From assembly GCA_019217005.1 (NCBI GenBank), contig JAHBNG010000087.1, forward strand, positions 1-61,977: DNA of 61,977 nucleotides, written 5' to 3'. Source of the DNA: Chloroflexi bacterium TSY (lineage in GTDB: Bacteria > Chloroflexota > Anaerolineae > Caldilineales > Caldilineaceae). Positions within the stretch are counted from its first letter, which is position 1. The number at the start of each line of letters is the position of its first letter. A program made the translations under genes and the position numbers. Under the pieces are notes generated by a model. That model made no database searches. It worked only from the letters and a program-made list of their open reading frames with translations, and was not told where the DNA came from. Below, one piece after another: positions 35,222-44,531 of this stretch.

Positions 35222-36700
35222 CTATGAGTTCTGCTCCCATTCATACAACGTCTGACGGGCTTGCCTATATTCACTGGCCGAACGGTTGATCGCCGTCGCT
35301 CCTGCTGTATCAACCTCGATAATTCTGGCACAAACTGGTTCATAAGCGGCGCGTGGGGCGACAGCGCCTTTGGCCACTAGGATTTTCTGTTGCGCTGGCT
35401 GAATCCCGACAGATGTGATCTGGTGTATGCTGTTGGGCGAGACGCGGTTGCTGTTGAGTACGAGCAGTCCACCTTCCTCGGGATTGCTTCGTCCCGCCTC
35501 CACGACCGCTGTCAACCCTTGGCTAAAATAACGCCCGCCACCATGACGCCGTTCATGTTCTTCATAATGACCATTATGCAGAGTCCGCACCCGCCCAGCG
35601 ATTGGTATAGTTGGACCATGTTCGTTGTCTGTCTTGCCACCGACGACAAGAGAGAGCATTGCACCAATTCCGGCTTCGAAACAAGCGGAGACCGATTCAG
35701 GATCATAGATTGTGACAACCCAACCATCGGCCTGTTGCTCCACGAGTTCCTTCAGCAAGGCCGTTGCATCGCCTGCACTACCACCACCAACATTGTCACC
35801 CAATTCGAAGAGGGCGATTGGTCTGGCCGTGCTGGCTATTGCCGTTTGAACTGCTTCGGCAGGCTTAGGCACATTGAGAAGCAGTTGTTCTCGGCTCTCC
35901 CACATCATCGCTCCCAATCGCTTGGCCTCCCGTTCAGCCAGTTCTGCATCATCGTCCGTAACGACCACAATTGATGGCCCCATTGTTGGGACATCGGCAT
36001 ATTGATAACCCGCCGCAATACTACAAGCCAAAATATCAGATTGCTCCTCCAACGCAATTGCAGCATCCATCAGCGGCTGCATTGGTCCCTGGCTCGTGTT
36101 GTGGAACATGATATTGAAGAGAAGATCCGGCTTGGCAATGGCGCTCTTGGGGCGAATTTCACCGCGAATGGTACGCTCAAGGATTGAGGCGGCTTGTAAC
36201 CCGCGTTCGCGCTGGTCAATGTGGGGGCAGGTTTTGTAAACAATCAGAGCTGTGGCGTCTCGCACCAACTGTTCTGGGATATTGCCGTGATAGTCGTGAG
36301 TGACCACGACCGGAAAATCTGGTCCCATGGCAGCCCGGATTCGCCGAACTGTTTCGCCATTGGCCTGAGGGTATCCTTCAGCGACCATCGCACCATGTAA
36401 TGCCAACAATAGACCATTGACATCCGATGCTTGATCCAGCCCTTCTAGAATTTTGTTGACCAATGCTTCATACGTCTCGTTCGTCAACGGGCCAGCGGGT
36501 GTGGCATCAGCCGCCATGATTGGGTGGAGATCGTAATCGAATTCATCTGCGCCTGCAATAAACCCAGCCACTTCATGAAATGTGGGCGCATAATGATCGA
36601 CCATGGCTGTTCCGTTCAAAACAGAAAAATCGTCGAGCGTTGTTGGTATCGCTGCAAAGGTGTTCGATTCATGCATGAAGCCAGCAATTGCAATTCGCAT
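35222..36700 (-). CDS. M81 family metallopeptidase, MlrC-like
   Basis: A 492-residue protein of the MlrC/M81 family, named after microcystin breakdown but found widely in amino acid and opine-type catabolism. Family marks are RIAIAGFMHESNTF at the N-terminus, LALHGAMVAEGYPQANGE, VVTHDYHGNIPEQLV (metal ligands) and IVYKTCPHIDQRERG. The C-terminal domain has ALFELGDNVGGGSAGDAT. The frame is open further upstream, but ATG 36700, 7 bases after the amidohydrolase stop and with AAAGGAG in front, is the right start. Last gene of a minus-strand catabolic run. Confidence 0.88.
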   Translation of the reverse strand: MRIAIAGFMHESNTFAAIPTTLDDFSVLNGTAMVDHYAPTFHEVAGFIAGADEFDYDLHPIMAADATPAGPLTNETYEALVNKILEGLDQASDVNGLLLALHGAMVAEGYPQANGETVRRIRAAMGPDFPVVVTHDYHGNIPEQLVRDATALIVYKTCPHIDQRERGLQAASILERTIRGEIRPKSAIAKPDLLFNIMFHNTSQGPMQPLMDAAIALEEQSDILACSIAAGYQYADVPTMGPSIVVVTDDDAELAEREAKRLGAMMWESREQLLLNVPKPAEAVQTAIASTARPIALFELGDNVGGGSAGDATALLKELVEQQADGWVVTIYDPESVSACFEAGIGAMLSLVVGGKTDNEHGPTIPIAGRVRTLHNGHYEEHERRHGGGRYFSQGLTAVVEAGRSNPEEGGLLVLNSNRVSPNSIHQITSVGIQPAQQKILVAKGAVAPRAAYEPVCARIIEVDTAGATAINRSASEYRQARQTLYEWEQNS

Positions 36701-36707
36701 AAGTGTC

Positions 36708-37559
36708 TTACGCTGCTCCTTTCCCAGCTTTTTCCAACAGTGCTCCCAAATTCTTTCCAAGAATCCATGCTTGATCATCTTCTGGCACAAAATCGCAATG
36801 TGTACGGAACGCCTCAATCGATTGCCGGTAAGTCAACCAAGTCCGAATGACCGGAAAATCTGAGCCCCAACACATACGTCGCGGACCAAAGTGTTCATAT
36901 TCAGCGCGCACAATGTCGTGCGTATCCACATAAGGATATTCCCACCTCTCCCCTATGGTTGCATAGTAGAAGCCACTCAGCTTGATATAGATATTGGGTA
37001 ACGTGGCCGATGCCAACACTTCCTTTAGCCCGTTCTCATTCCCGACTTTGACACCTGCCAGATGGTGACACAGGATCGGCAAAGCCGGAAATCGTTCGGC
37101 CACTTTGCGAATTGCGGGCTGGTGATGGGGTGCCCCCGCTATGCTGGCAATCAGATTGAGCTCAACCGCTGTCTGGAAAAAAGCCACACCATCCTCCGAA
37201 TAGAGCCACGCTGCATCATCATTGTGACGCAGATAATGGGTAAAGCCTTTAAGCGACCAGCGCGTGGCTGCGTCACGGAGACGGTCGGCGGCGCCCGACG
37301 TATGGTAGGTGTCTGACCAAGAACAATCTACGTCAGCAATTTGATGCAGCTTATCGGGATATCGCGCAACCTCTTCAGCGACATAGGCATTGTTATCGGG
37401 ATTGTGATCGATCTGCGCACAAACAATGGCCGCTTGATCGACGTCATTGATTGACATTTCGTGTAGAAGTTGCTCGACGCGTGCTCGTTGGGTATCGTCG
37501 GGAACAGGTGGTTGATAAGGCCAGCGGGTCCAGGCATGACAGTGACTGTCGATGATCAT
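36708..37559 (-). CDS. Amidohydrolase family (amidohydrolase_2) metal-dependent hydrolase
   Basis: A 283-residue TIM-barrel hydrolase of the same family as 7833-8696. MIIDSHCHAW holds the first metal ligands; LRHNDDAAW, LPILCHHLAGVKVGNENG and MCWGSDFPVIRTW (the last with the conserved Asp) follow. It is probably a lactonase or decarboxylase in the local sugar-acid pathway. It runs into the MlrC-like gene with a 7-base gap. Confidence 0.85.
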   Translation of the reverse strand: MIIDSHCHAWTRWPYQPPVPDDTQRARVEQLLHEMSINDVDQAAIVCAQIDHNPDNNAYVAEEVARYPDKLHQIADVDCSWSDTYHTSGAADRLRDAATRWSLKGFTHYLRHNDDAAWLYSEDGVAFFQTAVELNLIASIAGAPHHQPAIRKVAERFPALPILCHHLAGVKVGNENGLKEVLASATLPNIYIKLSGFYYATIGERWEYPYVDTHDIVRAEYEHFGPRRMCWGSDFPVIRTWLTYRQSIEAFRTHCDFVPEDDQAWILGKNLGALLEKAGKGAA

Positions 37560-37632
37560 GGGATTCTATTTTCCTGAATGGGTCGAAATTGTGGATTCGT
37601 CAGTAAATCGAACTGAGTGTAGTTTCGATACT

Positions 37633-37727
37633 TATAGAGAAGTCACTTAAACTCCGTACTTTCGCAGCATTTTTTTACTCTTGCAGAGTTACGGATGGAA
37701 GTACGGAGTTAAAATAATGTGACTATT
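37633..37727. repeat. Palindromic element, family A (copy 1)
   Basis: The left arm TATAGAGAAGTCACTTAAAC continues with TCCGTACTTTC; the right arm is GAAGTACGGAGTT...AATGTGACTATT. Two further copies are at 45451-45541 and 45828-45918. Confidence 0.75.
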
Positions 37728-37767
37728 AGTATCAGTCGATCCAAAATGTGCCTGATATCCACGGAGA

Positions 37768-37924
37768 GAGCATTCTCTATTACACGCAGTAGGATTTCTC
37801 AGAGGTAGAGCGTTCAAATGGCGAAAAAAGACGCAGTAGAGAATCTCGGACCATTTGGCCCGCTCGAGTCTGTTTTGACTGAGAAATGCAGGATTATGTC
37901 TACTGCGTGTAATAGAGAATGCTC
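37768..37924. repeat. Perfect 25-bp inverted repeat, 157-bp element
   Basis: The left arm at 37768-37792 begins GAGCATTCTCTATTACACGC; the right arm at 37900-37924 is its exact complement. Partial pairing continues inward (GATTTCTCAG, CTGAGAAAT). It lies in the 470-base gap 37560-38029, which holds no convincing gene. Confidence 0.75.
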
Positions 37925-38029
37925 CCTCCTCGGACCGACTTTGTATGCTAGTTTTGCTGTCACCGTTAAAGAATGCTGCGCCATGCATCGCGACTCCGCG
38001 TTGCGGTCTACTGATTGTAGAACAATTTA

Positions 38030-38950
38030 CTATCCAAATGCTTTCAAGGCAATCGCGCCAGCCCCAATCAATCCAGCATCAACGCCTAGCTTGGCGGGAA
38101 TGATGGGTAGGCTTTGGGTATCACTGGCATAAACGTGCCGCCGGGTCGCGGCCACAAAATGCTCCCAATAGAGGCCCCCGGCAAGCCCCAGTCCCCCACC
38201 GACGACGATTGCCTCTGGATCCAGAATGTTGACCAGAAAGCCCACGCTGTTGCCAAGGGCCTCACCGGCTGACTCAACCACATCGATTGCCACTTTATCC
38301 CCAGCATTTGCTGATGCCATCACTTCCTGACCAGTCGCATAGTGGGCCTGCTTTTGCTCGTTGTAGTGGGCAACCAGGGCAGGACCGCTTGCAAACTCTT
38401 CCAACACTTGACTGGCCATTTCGCCACAATGCGGACAGCGCACGCTCAACGGCATACTCGCTAACAAAATCGCATTCCCCCGCTCACCTGTCATGGGCTG
38501 ACCGTCCTGAATCAGTGCATAGCTGATGCCAGTCCCAACAGTTACATAAGCAAATAGACGATAAGCCTTCCCGGCTCCATAGCATGCTTCTGCCAAGGCC
38601 GCCGCCCGCGCGTCTGACTCAATGAGGGTTGGCGCTAGCTGCGAAAAGTGTTCTTGAACTGGCAGCACGTTCCACCCGGTCAAGTAATCACCAATAATCT
38701 TGCCCTCAGGATCCACCAGTTCACAGACACCAATGCCAATGCCAAGAAGCACCAAATTTTGCGCATCCGCCTCTCGAATCAACTGCCGGGCCAACTCTAA
38801 CGAATCGTGCAAGATCGCTTCCCCGCCCCGTTCCGGCAGAGTCGGAATCACACGTCGTGTCAGGACGCGCCCGCTATCTGGTTCGACCAGGCCACCAGCA
38901 ATCTTTGTTCCACCGATATCGAGGCCAATGGCAACGCTGTTTGGGTACAT
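38030..38950 (-). CDS. ROK family sugar kinase
   Basis: A 306-residue kinase or kinase-like protein. GLDIGGTKIAGGLV is the phosphate-binding loop; GIGVCELVDPEG, TLIESDARAAALAE (catalytic Asp) and TVGTGISYALI follow. The usual ROK zinc loop is altered: CPHCGEMASQVLEEFASG keeps two Cys but lacks the later GC-x-E cysteine. It is in a run with a double cupin and a dehydrogenase and could phosphorylate glucose, N-acetylmannosamine or a related sugar. There is no HTH domain, so it is a kinase rather than a ROK repressor. Confidence 0.87.
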   Translation of the reverse strand: MYPNSVAIGLDIGGTKIAGGLVEPDSGRVLTRRVIPTLPERGGEAILHDSLELARQLIREADAQNLVLLGIGIGVCELVDPEGKIIGDYLTGWNVLPVQEHFSQLAPTLIESDARAAALAEACYGAGKAYRLFAYVTVGTGISYALIQDGQPMTGERGNAILLASMPLSVRCPHCGEMASQVLEEFASGPALVAHYNEQKQAHYATGQEVMASANAGDKVAIDVVESAGEALGNSVGFLVNILDPEAIVVGGGLGLAGGLYWEHFVAATRRHVYASDTQSLPIIPAKLGVDAGLIGAGAIALKAFG

Positions 38951-38980
38951 AGTAGTAGAGGAGTGCGGTATATGTGGATC

Positions 38981-39850
38981 CTATTTTCCAATTATCCGAT
39001 AATTCGGCGCAACGCCAAAGATCAATGTCACCGGCTGATCCGACAGATTATAATACTGATGCGGTGCACCCGCCGGAACATAAAAGCCGTCCCGAGGATT
39101 CAGTTCGAACCAAACTTGCCCCTCTTTTTCTGGGCAGTGAATATGGAGCGTCCCGTCCAGTAGATAGAGACACTCATCGCCACCATGCCGTTCTATATCT
39201 GTACTCTGGCCCGGCAAAAGATACATTTTGCCAACGGTCAGGTGTTCTGTGGCGACGAGTAATCCGACCAGCACTTCTTTGCCAAAGCCACCCTCCAACC
39301 GCCAGAGCAAATCTTCCTCTCGAATGATCTGGAACGTGAAGCTAGACTCAATTTGCGTTCGCTCCATCGGCCATCTTCCCAATACATGATCTTGGGTGTA
39401 CTTGACACTTTCCAGAAGTGTCTGCTGGCGAGCGTAGGATCCGGATGTGCCCTGAGAAGGTGGTGGTGCAAAATATTCAAGCACGCGCAGCGGTTCTTGG
39501 CTATAATTAAAGACATGGTGCCAGGTGTCCCGCCGAAAAAACGCCCCTTCCACCGTGTGAACACGGGGGACTTCACCAGTCTCTGGATTGGCAAAGATGA
39601 CTGTACCGCTGAGTATATAGTAGGCAATGTCTGCAGCAAAAACGGTACGGAAGCTGTCCGAGTGGCGAAAGGAACCTCCTGGCTTGACTCCGAATAGAAG
39701 CTGATGAATTTTGTCGGTCGATGCATAGATCCAATCCGCCACCTCACCCGCTTCTGGGTCACCCCACAGATGGCGCGTCACCTCTGCATAGGGAATGTGG
39801 GTCGGTTCTGAAAACGTGGGCCGCGGTGACGGACTATACGCCTTACTCAT
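38981..39850 (-). CDS. Double cupin domain protein
   Basis: A 289-residue protein with two cupin barrels. The first shows DIAYYILSGTVIFANPETG and RRDTWHHVFN; the second shows HGGDECLYLLDGTLHIH and PRDGFYVPAGAPHQYYN, with the metal-binding His residues. Bicupins of this type are often sugar isomerases or carbohydrate-binding proteins. It sits 30 bases before the ROK kinase gene. Confidence 0.75.
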   Translation of the reverse strand: MSKAYSPSPRPTFSEPTHIPYAEVTRHLWGDPEAGEVADWIYASTDKIHQLLFGVKPGGSFRHSDSFRTVFAADIAYYILSGTVIFANPETGEVPRVHTVEGAFFRRDTWHHVFNYSQEPLRVLEYFAPPPSQGTSGSYARQQTLLESVKYTQDHVLGRWPMERTQIESSFTFQIIREEDLLWRLEGGFGKEVLVGLLVATEHLTVGKMYLLPGQSTDIERHGGDECLYLLDGTLHIHCPEKEGQVWFELNPRDGFYVPAGAPHQYYNLSDQPVTLIFGVAPNYRIIGK

Positions 39851-40055
39851 GCTTCGTTCCCTTTTACTGAACTTCTTGGTTTAAGGCTTATACATTGCCA
39901 CAGAAATGATGATCGTTTATCGTAGGTCCCGTCTCCGGCGGGACAAGCGGCAAGAGAGCAACCTCTTTCAAGTGCAGACTCAGGGTTCTTGCTGCTCGTT
40001 ACTTCAGAGAAATGATCTACGGTTTGATTGTCTCTCATCTAGCTTCTCTTCAGCC
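39851..40055. other. Intergenic segment with short hairpin
   Basis: About 205 bases without a gene. GTCCCG (39926-39931) and CGGGAC (39939-39944) form a small stem downstream of the Gfo/Idh/MocA gene. Confidence 0.35.
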
Positions 40056-41165
40056 TCACGAATGACTTCGATCATGACGTAGGTGAACGGCTTCTTCTGG
40101 CTGGCTATCGAAAAAGGCTGGGGGTGTAAATGTGCTTTCGATCTCACGCCGTTGGCCATCTTGCCCGGCCAAGCGCGCCTTTTCGATGATTTCGATCACG
40201 TGGTACGCATGCTCTGGGGTGACGATGGGCGTTTTACTAGTCTGGATACACTCAACGAGATGGCGCAAACCATCGGTCCACGGCCAATTGGGCTCGGTCT
40301 CATCAAAGAGCTTCCAGGCCCCGACCTCATTTTGCCAAAGTTCGTAACCATTGGGGTCCCAGTCGTCGCCCAGCATTTGAATTGTTCCGCTGCTGCCATA
40401 GATTTCGACAGCGGGATTGCGATAATTCTGAATGGTAAAACCAGTAGTCACCACGGCATAGCAGGCTTCGTCGAATTCGATACAGATATGAGCATTGTCA
40501 TCGGTCTCAACTGGCGTCATCTCGCCTTCGACCATCCGCTCCCGAATGGCCGTCCCTACCAACCCCGTCACCCGGTGCGCTGGACCCAGTAAACCAGTCA
40601 AGGTCACGACATTATAGACGCCCAAGTCGAACATTGATCCACCCCCTGGCTGATAAAACCATTTCCCCCAATCAGGGCCAGCCCAGCCGTAAAACGCCCG
40701 GGCCAGGTAGGGTTTGCCAATATCTCCCTGATGGATGTGACGCCACATCTTCTGATAGGTGGGGCTGAGCACGACGTGGGGAGCCGGCACCAGATGACCA
40801 GGCGAACTGCGGGCCAATTCGACCAAGGCAGCCGCGTCATCTAGATCTGCCGACATGGGTTTCTCAACGAGTACATGTTTGCCTGCCTCCAGCGCAGCAC
40901 GTGTGATCATGCCATGTTCCTGCATGGAGGTCGTAATGAGAACAATATCAACATCCGACGCATCTACCACTTCTTCGAAGTCGGTCGTAAAGCGCTGGTA
41001 TCTGTACTCTGGACCAAGCACCAGTTCGCGCCGTTCTTCCTTCAGATCACAAGCAACAACTGTCTCCACCAAGCCATGTATCTTTAGCCGGTTGATCAAG
41101 GTGGAATAAGCGTGTAGCATTACGCTACCACATCCAACAACACCGATTCGCACTGGTTCAAGCAT
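40056..41165 (-). CDS. Gfo/Idh/MocA family oxidoreductase
   Basis: A 369-residue NAD(P)-dependent dehydrogenase. The N-terminal Rossmann motif VGCGSVMLHAY is at residues 10-20, ALEAGKHVLVEKPMSADLD contains the EKP motif, and the C-terminal half has FYQPGGGSMFDLGVYNV with the conserved Asp and the FTIQNYRNPAVEIYG segment. Members oxidise sugars, inositols or related cyclitols. It opens the minus-strand catabolic run (dehydrogenase, cupin, ROK kinase, amidohydrolase, MlrC) and is complete, unlike the family member at 10923. Confidence 0.9.
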   Translation of the reverse strand: MLEPVRIGVVGCGSVMLHAYSTLINRLKIHGLVETVVACDLKEERRELVLGPEYRYQRFTTDFEEVVDASDVDIVLITTSMQEHGMITRAALEAGKHVLVEKPMSADLDDAAALVELARSSPGHLVPAPHVVLSPTYQKMWRHIHQGDIGKPYLARAFYGWAGPDWGKWFYQPGGGSMFDLGVYNVVTLTGLLGPAHRVTGLVGTAIRERMVEGEMTPVETDDNAHICIEFDEACYAVVTTGFTIQNYRNPAVEIYGSSGTIQMLGDDWDPNGYELWQNEVGAWKLFDETEPNWPWTDGLRHLVECIQTSKTPIVTPEHAYHVIEIIEKARLAGQDGQRREIESTFTPPAFFDSQPEEAVHLRHDRSHS

Positions 41166-41252
41166 CAGATTTGTCCTTACAGATAGGCTCTTATGTAATC
41201 AGGGGAAGAGGATATTTTGGTTGCACAGAAATTTGGGTAGGCGATATCCGAA

Positions 41253-41281
41253 GCTTAACACTGGATGAATCTTTGTGTCAA
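41253..41281 (-). promoter_or_regulatory. Candidate promoter of the catabolic run
   Basis: On the minus strand TTGACA (41281-41276) is followed after 17 bases by TTAAGC (41258-41253). The -35 box is perfect and the -10 box weak. It lies about 90 bases before the dehydrogenase start. Confidence 0.4.
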
Positions 41282-41319
41282 GCCTGTTTTGAGTGGGAGT
41301 ACAAATGGTAATGGTTTAT

Positions 41320-41348
41320 TTGCGTTTCAGCCACAATGGATATACAAT
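41320..41348 (+). promoter_or_regulatory. Candidate promoter of the DUF1697 gene
   Basis: TTGCGT (41320-41325), a 17-base spacer and TACAAT (41343-41348), about 70 bases before ATG 41427. Confidence 0.45.
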
Positions 41349-41426
41349 GATTCACCGAACAAATGTTCGCCGCACTGAATCTCTGGGCCTCCCCAGTGCA
41401 TTATTGTGATATTTAATGCAAAAATC

Positions 41427-41972
41427 ATGAATACATATATTGCGCTTCTTCGGGGCATCAATGTGGGTGGCAAAAACAAACTGCCCATGCGTGCGCTCGT
41501 CACCCTACTTGAAGAACTCGGGTTGAACAATGTCAAAACCTACATTCAAAGCGGTAATGTGGTCTTCCAAAGTGAGCACACGGATACGTTGGCGCTATCA
41601 CAGGAGATAAGCAACGCCATTGGGAAGAGTCATGGTTTCTCGCCGCAGATCCTTATTCTCGATACACAAGAACTTCAAGAGGCAATTGCCGCAAATCCCT
41701 TCCCAAAAGGAGAGGATGAACCCAAAACGCTCCATCTCTATTTCTTTGACGCCATTCCAAATGATCCAGATTTTGAAGCACTCGAACGGTTAAAAACGGA
41801 TAGCGAACGATATCGGCTCATCAACAAAGTTTTCTATCTGCATGCGCCCGATGGAATTGGACGATCGAAACTTGCGGAGAACGTTGGAAAAGGTTGGGGC
41901 GCGGCAAACACAGCCCGAAACTGGCGAACGGTCAGCAAAGTTATGTCAATGGCTCTTGAGTTGGAATCATAG
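41427..41972 (+). CDS. DUF1697 domain protein
   Basis: A 181-residue protein of the DUF1697 family, recognisable by YIALLRGINVGGKNKLPM, YIQSGNVVF and a C-terminal TARNWRTVSKVMSMA. The biochemical role is not established. ATG 41427 gives the standard N-terminus; a GTG seven codons earlier is also in frame. It is followed after 10 bases by a DinB-like gene on the same strand. Confidence 0.92.
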   Translation: MNTYIALLRGINVGGKNKLPMRALVTLLEELGLNNVKTYIQSGNVVFQSEHTDTLALSQEISNAIGKSHGFSPQILILDTQELQEAIAANPFPKGEDEPKTLHLYFFDAIPNDPDFEALERLKTDSERYRLINKVFYLHAPDGIGRSKLAENVGKGWGAANTARNWRTVSKVMSMALELES

Positions 41973-41982
41973 CGAGGAAGAT

Positions 41983-42591
41983 ATGGCACTCAAACCACTT
42001 GATTTGATGACCTTGACCGCATCTCACAGCCGTTATCTGCGATGTCTTGTGGGTGAACCCCGAACACCTGTCATTCTGCCTGGCGCCTCCAAAACGATCA
42101 TGCTGGCCAACCTGCAAGCAGCCGAAATCGAGCTGCTTCAAACAATTTCCTTCATCGCACCAGCCGACTACGACCAGCTTCCCATCTGCGGCTTCTGGAC
42201 TTTGCAAGATCTTCTGGGACACTTGGCTGACTGGGACACTTATTTTCTGAATTGGCTGGCGATACTGACTGGAAGGCCTCAGCAAGATCTCTATTGGAAT
42301 GAAGATGGCGATCAATTCAATGCTTGGCTCTATGAACGTCGTCGGGATAAGACTTGGGCAGAAACCTGGGTCGATTTCCGCCAAAATCGCCAGAGCTTCT
42401 ATCAATGGTTAACGGACGTTCCCGATACAGAAGTTCTTCTTGCAAAGGAGAACTCTCCTTTCCCAACGATCTATCACTGTGCTTGGTCAGCCTTAGAGCA
42501 TTATCTCGATCATGCGGCTGGAGTCCGTCGCGCGCTAAATTTCCAGATGCCCGATGAACTGCTCTCCTTTCATGGTCCATATACAGACTGA
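41983..42591 (+). CDS. DinB/DfsB-like family protein
   Basis: A 202-residue protein from ATG 41983 with a GAGGAAG site. It has the four-helix-bundle signature of DinB/ClbS-type proteins: FWTLQDLLGHLADWDTYF (His-x-x-x-Asp) and WSALEHYLDHAAGVRRAL near the end. The open frame extends further upstream into the DUF1697 gene, but that part is not its own. It probably shares a transcript with DUF1697. Confidence 0.8.
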   Translation: MALKPLDLMTLTASHSRYLRCLVGEPRTPVILPGASKTIMLANLQAAEIELLQTISFIAPADYDQLPICGFWTLQDLLGHLADWDTYFLNWLAILTGRPQQDLYWNEDGDQFNAWLYERRRDKTWAETWVDFRQNRQSFYQWLTDVPDTEVLLAKENSPFPTIYHCAWSALEHYLDHAAGVRRALNFQMPDELLSFHGPYTD

Positions 42592-42883
42592 TCTAGGAAA
42601 ACAAACATGGCCCCAACAGCCAGAGGAGTTTAGCAAATGTAAAACTATTGTTCCCTATTAGATTTCACTGTAGGTGTTGGTCTCTGCCAAATGGTATCCA
42701 TACCAGAGAGCCTAGAACGCTACTTGCCGCAGCTGACGACTCTTCTTTTGATCTCGTGTCGAATTCTGATATGCTCCGTTCGACGTATAAGTAGAGTGGA
42801 GAAATAAATCGGTTAGATTGAACCGGAGACTTGATTCTCGTTCAAGCTAAATGATAAATGAATGAAGTTAAGGAGATTCGATC
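42592..42883. other. Intergenic region with possible promoter for the YCII-sigma pair
   Basis: About 290 bases with no gene. A possible plus-strand promoter, TTGATC, 16 bases, TATGCT, begins near 42748. A small stem CGGTTAGATTGAACCG lies about 70 bases before the YCII start. Confidence 0.35.
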
Positions 42884-43309
42884 ATGAAAGTCATGGTTTT
42901 GGTCAAAGCAACGACGGATTCAGAAGCGGGCGTCATGCCCAGTGAACAGGTGTTAACCGAGATGGGGCAATACAATGAAGAGTTGGTCAAAGCTGGGGTG
43001 ATGCTGGCGGGAGAAGGATTGCATCCAAGTTCAAAAGGTGTACGTATCTACTTCTCGGGTAAAGAGCGAAATGTTGTAGATGGGCCGTTCACCGAAGCAA
43101 AGGAGTTGATCGCTGGCTTCTGGATCTGGCAAGTCAAGTCAATGGAAGAAGCGATTGAGTGGGTCAAGCGTAGTCCCTTTCAGGAGGGCGGGTTAGAGCT
43201 GCGCCCCGTCCTTGAACCTGACGACTTTGGCGAAGAGTTCACGCCCGAACTGCGTGCACAAGAAGATCGTTTGCGTGCACAGGTCGAAGCAAACACCAAT
43301 CAATCGTAG
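42884..43309 (+). CDS. YCII-related (DGPF) protein paired with an ECF sigma factor
   Basis: A 141-residue protein with the DGPFTEAKELI signature of the DGPF/YCII family. It begins at ATG 42884 after AAGGAG. The gene ends 3 bases before the sigma factor gene. This pairing is typical of ECF42-type sigma factors, in which DGPF proteins are the likely partners in place of a classical anti-sigma factor. Confidence 0.9.
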   Translation: MKVMVLVKATTDSEAGVMPSEQVLTEMGQYNEELVKAGVMLAGEGLHPSSKGVRIYFSGKERNVVDGPFTEAKELIAGFWIWQVKSMEEAIEWVKRSPFQEGGLELRPVLEPDDFGEEFTPELRAQEDRLRAQVEANTNQS

Positions 43310-43312
43310 AGA

Positions 43313-44434
43313 ATGACACCCAATAACATCCAACGCACCATTGACGCAATCTGGCGCATTGAGTCGGCAAAGCTGATCGCCGCACTAACGCGCATGGTGC
43401 GCGACGTTGGGTTAGCCGAAGATTTGGCTCAGGACGCATTGGTGAATGCGCTACAACAATGGCCTGAGTCAGGCATACCAGATAATTCGGGTGCCTGGCT
43501 AATGACCGTTGCCAAGCGACGTGCCATCGACTATATTCGACGCAACACGCTGGCAGAGCATAAATATACCGAGCTAGCCCACCAACATGCAGTGAACCAA
43601 GAAACGACAGCATCGGAGATTGATGCTATCAACGGTGACACGATTGGCGATGACTTGTTGCGCCTGATGTTCATTGCCTGTCATCCCGTGCTGTCGGCTG
43701 AGGCGCGGGTAGCGCTCACGCTGCGGCTGCTGGGCGGTCTGACAACGGAAGAGATTGCACGAGCATTTCTCGTCCCAATACCCACTATTGCCCAACGCAT
43801 TACGCGCGCCAAACGCACCCTCTCCGCCGCCAACATACCCTTTGAGGTTCCGCAAGGTAACGAACGGACCGTCCGTCTGTTGTCTGTGCTAGAAGTGATC
43901 TACCTCATCTTTAACGAAGGCTATTCCGCGACGATAGGTGATGACTGGGTCCGACCCGCGCTCTGTGAGGAAGCATTGCGGCTGGGGCGCATCTTGGCTG
44001 AGTTAGCGCCGCAAGAACCGGAAGTGCACGGTCTTGTCTCACTCATGGAGATTCAGGCGTCACGGTTGCGAGCGCGGGTCAGTTCCACGGGCGAACCGAT
44101 CCTACTGCTCGATCAAAACCGTGCCCGCTGGGATCAATTGCTCATCCAACGTGGTCTGGCGGCGCTGGAACGGGCCAAGAAGCTTGGCAGTGCTCTCGGT
44201 CCATACGCCTTACAGGCGGCCATTGCGGCATGCCACGCAAGAGCACGCACAGCGGAGGAGACAGATTGGGAACAGATTGTTGCACTCTACGACGCACTGG
44301 CACAGCTTACTCCATCCCCCATTATCGAATTGAATCGGGCGGTTGCACTGTCGATGGCGTATGGTCCGGCGGTTGGATTAGAGTTGGTCGTGCTGAAGAA
44401 GCGCGTGCCGAATTTGTGCGGGCAGCAGAGTTAA
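43313..44434 (+). CDS. ECF sigma factor (ECF42/DUF6596 type) with disrupted C-terminus
   Basis: A 373-residue RNA polymerase sigma factor. Region 2 (LAEDLAQDALVNALQQWPESG and WLMTVAKRRAIDYIRR) and region 4 (ALTLRLLGGLTTEEIARAF and ITRAKRTL) are intact. The long C-terminal extension typical of this group follows. Near 44370 it passes from SMAYGPAVGLELV into VLKKRVPNLCG and stops at 44434, whereas the expected ending, GRAEEARAEFVRAAELT, is present in another frame to 44490. About 35-40 residues appear to be missing. DNA and core binding should be kept, but the regulatory extension is altered. Confidence 0.85.
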   Translation: MTPNNIQRTIDAIWRIESAKLIAALTRMVRDVGLAEDLAQDALVNALQQWPESGIPDNSGAWLMTVAKRRAIDYIRRNTLAEHKYTELAHQHAVNQETTASEIDAINGDTIGDDLLRLMFIACHPVLSAEARVALTLRLLGGLTTEEIARAFLVPIPTIAQRITRAKRTLSAANIPFEVPQGNERTVRLLSVLEVIYLIFNEGYSATIGDDWVRPALCEEALRLGRILAELAPQEPEVHGLVSLMEIQASRLRARVSSTGEPILLLDQNRARWDQLLIQRGLAALERAKKLGSALGPYALQAAIAACHARARTAEETDWEQIVALYDALAQLTPSPIIELNRAVALSMAYGPAVGLELVVLKKRVPNLCGQQS

Positions 44435-44490
44435 CGCAGAATGAATGTGAACGTCAATTGCTGCTTGACCGTGCCCGATCGGCTCGCTAA
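44380..44490 (+). pseudogene. Out-of-frame C-terminal remnant of the ECF sigma factor
   Basis: The frame reads RVGRAEEARAEFVRAAELTQ and LLLDRARSAR then a stop. This matches the normal end of such sigma factors but is out of frame with the gene, so it is left over from a deletion. Confidence 0.65.
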
Positions 44491-44531
44491 ACGGGGATCG
44501 CCCAGCAAATTGTATACATCCGAGGCGACTA

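Noticed and set aside
37818..38132. A 104-residue frame within the 25-bp inverted repeat
   Set aside because: It overlaps the repeat and the end of the ROK gene on the other strand, with no ribosome site and no family resemblance.
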